Shown here in pieces: positions 61,817-64,000 of a stretch of DNA of 64,000 nt. The stretch comes from Pigmentiphaga litoralis (GTDB lineage: Bacteria > Pseudomonadota > Gammaproteobacteria > Burkholderiales > Burkholderiaceae_B). Under the pieces are notes generated by a model. The model ran no database searches. It had not been told where the DNA came from and saw only the letters and a list, made by a program, of their open reading frames with translations. The stretch is from NCBI RefSeq assembly GCF_014651835.1, contig NZ_BMXQ01000001.1, positions 744,001-808,000 of the forward strand, given 5' to 3'. The translations under genes were made by a program, and so were the position numbers. Every line of letters begins with the position of its first letter. Position 1 is the first letter of the stretch.

Positions 61817-62986
61817 ATGAAAGCATTACGGTGGCACGGAAAGAAAGATATCCGGTACGACGATGCGCCAGACCCTGAAATCGAGGAACCGGGCGACGCG
61901 GTATTGAAAGTGTCGTCTTGCGCGATATGCGGCTCGGACCTTCATCTTTTCGATGGCTTCATGCCCGGCATGAAGCATGGCGACATCATGGGCCACGAGT
62001 TCATGGGCGAGATCGTCGAGGTAGGCAAGGAGACCCGCAAGCTCAAGGTCGGCGATCGCGTCGTGGTGCCGTTCACGATTACCTGCGGCCAGTGCGAGCA
62101 GTGCCGCCGTGGCAACTTTTCGGTTTGCGAGCGAACCAACCGCAACAAGAATCTGGCGGACAAGATGTTCGGCCACACCACGGCTGGCCTGTTCGGCTAT
62201 ACCCACCTGACCGGCGGCTATCCCGGCGGGCAGGCCGAGTACGTCCGCATTCCCTATGCGGACACGACGCACGTGAAGGTGCCGAGCACCTTGAGCGACG
62301 AACAGGTGCTGTTCCTTGGGGACATCTTTCCCACCGGCTGGCAGGCCGCGGTGCAATGCGACATCGAACCGACCGATACGGTCGCCATCTGGGGCGCCGG
62401 CCCGGTCGGGCAGATGACCATCCGCAGCGCGGTGCTGCTGGGCGCCAAGCAGGTCATCTGCATCGACCGCGTGCCGGAACGCCTCCAGATGGCCGCAGCG
62501 GGCGGCGCGATCACCATCAATTTCGATGAGGAAAGCGTGCTCGATCGGCTGGGCGAGCTGACGCAGGGGAAGGGTCCCGAGAAATGCATTGACGCCGTCG
62601 GCCTCGAGGCGCACGTGACGCGGTCCCTGGACAGCATGGTCGACCGCGCCAAGCAGGCGGTGATGGCCGAAAGCGACCGGCCGCATGTGTTGCGCGAAAT
62701 GATCTACGTGTGCCGGCCGGGGGGCACGCTGTCGATCCCTGGCGTGTACGGCGGATTGGTCGACAAGATTCCCTTTGGCGCTTCGATGAACAAGGGGCTC
62801 ACCTGGAAGATGGGGCAGACCCATGTGGCCAAATGGACGGACGATCTGCTGCGCCTGATCGAAGAAGGCAGGATCGACCCGTCATTCGTGATCACGCACA
62901 CCATGTCCTTGAAAGATGGTCCGGGCATGTACGAGACCTTCCGCGACAAGAAGGATGGCTGCGTGAAAGTGGTGTTGAAACCATGA
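61817..62986 (+). CDS. Zinc-dependent alcohol dehydrogenase
   Basis: A 389-residue medium-chain zinc dehydrogenase. The catalytic-zinc ligands are in CAICGSDLH (Cys about 36) and GHEFMG (His about 60). The structural zinc has four cysteines in [15 protein letters not shown]. The Rossmann motif is WGAGPVGQM. It resembles the formaldehyde-dismutase/FdhA-like and threonine-dehydrogenase-like group often near stress genes. ATG 61817 has AAAGGAG at 6 nt; ATG 61814 is an alternative. Its stop overlaps the next gene. Confidence 0.88.
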   Translation: MKALRWHGKKDIRYDDAPDPEIEEPGDAVLKVSSCAICGSDLHLFDGFMPGMKHGDIMGHEFMGEIVEVGKETRKLKVGDRVVVPFTITCGQCEQCRRGNFSVCERTNRNKNLADKMFGHTTAGLFGYTHLTGGYPGGQAEYVRIPYADTTHVKVPSTLSDEQVLFLGDIFPTGWQAAVQCDIEPTDTVAIWGAGPVGQMTIRSAVLLGAKQVICIDRVPERLQMAAAGGAITINFDEESVLDRLGELTQGKGPEKCIDAVGLEAHVTRSLDSMVDRAKQAVMAESDRPHVLREMIYVCRPGGTLSIPGVYGGLVDKIPFGASMNKGLTWKMGQTHVAKWTDDLLRLIEEGRIDPSFVITHTMSLKDGPGMYETFRDKKDGCVKVVLKP

Positions 62987-63183
62987 GCGGGCCGTTTCGG
63001 ATGATGGCGGCGACCGTGCCGGGCGACGGGGCGTCCAATCCCGGGGACGAGGTGCCCGACGGCACACCGGGCACAGGCGAGAACACCTGCCCGGCCTGCG
63101 GCGGCAGCGGCATGCAAGCGGGTGAGCCCTGCGAGGCGTGCGGCGGCAGCGGGGTCGTGACGGTGAACATCGGCGACGCTTGA
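62983..63183 (+). CDS. Small DnaJ-like zinc-finger protein
   Basis: A 66-residue protein with two C-x2-C-x-G-x-G motifs ([16 protein letters not shown]), the DnaJ central zinc-finger pattern, and a disordered Gly/Pro-rich N-terminus. It starts within the alcohol dehydrogenase stop (ATGA), so the two are coupled. It could be a zinc donor or chaperone for that enzyme, but this is speculation. Confidence 0.75.
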   Translation: MSGPFRMMAATVPGDGASNPGDEVPDGTPGTGENTCPACGGSGMQAGEPCEACGGSGVVTVNIGDA

Positions 63184-63255
63184 GAAAAGCGCCGCCGGTG
63201 TCTGGAAGACGCCGGGGCCTGCCGCAAGCCGGCACATGCAGCCGGCCGCTGCTTG

Positions 63256-64000
63256 CTACAGCGCCATCATCGCCGCTGCGATCTGCGCAAAGGCCGGCAT
63301 CAGTTGCCTCCAGCCGTCCCGGTCCAGCTGGCCGGGGCGGCGGGGCACGACCGAGTCCGGCGCCCTGAAGGGCGGCCCGTTGCGCGCGAACACGATGCAG
63401 TTCGCGCCATCGTCGTCCGCGACATCGAACACGGCGTCATCGAAAGCGCGGCGGATCCGGCGCAGCAATACCGGCAGTTCCGGGTCCTGCTGATGCAGGT
63501 TCACGACCAGGATGCCGTCGGCGGCAAGCATGGCGCGGCAGTCGTCGTAGAAATCCTGGGAGCTGAGCTGCGGCGGCACGCCGTCGGCATCGAAGCCGTC
63601 GACCAGCAACACATCGGGCCGCGCCGCGACATCGCGCACGAAGTCCGCGCCATCGATCTCGCGGATCGTCAGGCGCGCGTTGTCGGGCGGGATATGAAAT
63701 TCGTTGCGAAGCGCAATGACTTCGGCGCTGATCTCGGCCACTTCGATCACGCTTTTCGGCAGGTGGCGATAGCAGAACTTGGCGAGCGATCCGCCGCCCA
63801 GGCCGATCATGGCGATTCGGGCCGGAGCAGGATGGAAAAGCAGAAAGCCCATCATCAGGCGGGTGTATTCCAGATCCAGCGCGTCGGGCTTGAGCACCCA
63901 CATGCTGCTCTGGATCACGGGCGTGGACAGGTGCAGCGTCTTGATCTGGCCATCGGCCTGGACCGAGGCGGCGGGCGCCGCCTCAGCGCCCGTCTGTGCC
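63256..64000 (-). CDS. Spermidine-synthase-like methyltransferase-fold protein, N-terminus missing
   Basis: The C-terminal 247 codons of a gene that runs off the right edge. The part seen has the SpeE-like pattern: LEYTRLMMGFLLFHPAPARIAMIGLGGGSLAKFCYRHLP near the start, VIEVAEISAEVIAL, and VDGFDADGVPPQLSSQDFYDDCR. It resembles the spermine/spermidine synthase domain proteins of unknown substrate rather than a housekeeping spermidine synthase. An internal GTG at 63918 is not the real start because the upstream frame is open and matches the family (DGQIKTLHLSTPVIQSSM). Confidence 0.8.
   Translation of the reverse strand, partial: AQTGAEAAPAASVQADGQIKTLHLSTPVIQSSMWVLKPDALDLEYTRLMMGFLLFHPAPARIAMIGLGGGSLAKFCYRHLPKSVIEVAEISAEVIALRNEFHIPPDNARLTIREIDGADFVRDVAARPDVLLVDGFDADGVPPQLSSQDFYDDCRAMLAADGILVVNLHQQDPELPVLLRRIRRAFDDAVFDVADDDGANCIVFARNGPPFRAPDSVVPRRPGQLDRDGWRQLMPAFAQIAAAMMAL

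Overview
The window is very GC-rich and densely coded. It reads as the chromosome of a soil- or host-associated betaproteobacterium of the Burkholderiales, most like the Alcaligenaceae (Bordetella, Achromobacter, Pigmentiphaga and relatives). The reasons are three complete and apparently orphan Bug-type solute receptors plus one more in a catabolic locus, a NagR/NahR-type salicylate regulator with a complete nag-like gentisate operon, and many single regulator plus catabolic operon modules. No rRNA, tRNA, insertion sequence, phage gene or CRISPR array was seen. Both ends cut genes: a DUF1810 gene on the left and a spermidine-synthase-like gene on the right.

Layout. 0-1 kb: DUF1810/DUF72 pair. 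1.2-5.4 kb: a very large CheB/CheR-PAS-histidine kinase-receiver hybrid whose methylesterase site looks degenerate. 5.5-9.4 kb: small secreted protein, then a gluconate-2-dehydrogenase-like complex (Tat-exported gamma subunit, GMC flavoprotein, dihaem cytochrome c). 9.4-18.2 kb: housekeeping and stress genes (NadE, anchored short-chain dehydrogenase, DUF4142, DUF2243, hemerythrin, CinA-like amidase, Nudix, DUF1653, ProA-like dehydrogenase, lone CheB). 18.5-25.2 kb: an HTH-citrate-synthase fusion that has lost catalytic residues, divergent from a ThDP enzyme, an aldehyde dehydrogenase and a Bug receptor, followed by a LysR gene. 25.4-32.2 kb: TauE-like exporter, uracil-DNA-glycosylase-like protein, PhoX phosphatase with a textbook terminator, YbaK, nitroreductase and an ABC-2 exporter. 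A perfect pair of inverted DnaA boxes lies at 30.37 kb.

32.2-39.0 kb: nagR and the divergent operon nagAa-nagI-nagK-nagG-nagH-nagAb-nagL. Together these convert salicylate to gentisate (NagG/H/Ab/Aa), open the ring (NagI), isomerise maleylpyruvate (NagL) and hydrolyse fumarylpyruvate (NagK) to fumarate and pyruvate. 39.1-42.2 kb: TetR, Rieske oxygenase, branched-chain-type binding protein. 42.3-44.5 kb: LRR-protein kinase, divergent across a Fur box from a DUF2325 protein. 44.7-50.0 kb: a protocatechuate funnel with a Rieske oxygenase, Bug, MarR, protocatechuate 4,5-dioxygenase alpha and beta, and PobA. Two operons share a long identical promoter element next to the MarR gene.

50.1-57.8 kb: a GntR-centred catabolic island with an FAD monooxygenase, an Asp/Glu-racemase-superfamily protein without its usual cysteines, a Bug receptor, an aconitase-type dehydratase pair, an isochorismatase-like hydrolase and a PEP-mutase/isocitrate-lyase-type lyase. 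The same 21-bp box precedes three transcription units, so they form a local regulon. I do not recognise the pathway, and this is the best candidate for an undescribed system. 57.9-64 kb: lipoprotein, DUF3175, GAF histidine kinase, a second anchored short-chain dehydrogenase, zinc alcohol dehydrogenase with a mini zinc-finger protein, and the truncated spermidine-synthase-like gene. Functions are assigned from motifs read by eye; no database search was run.
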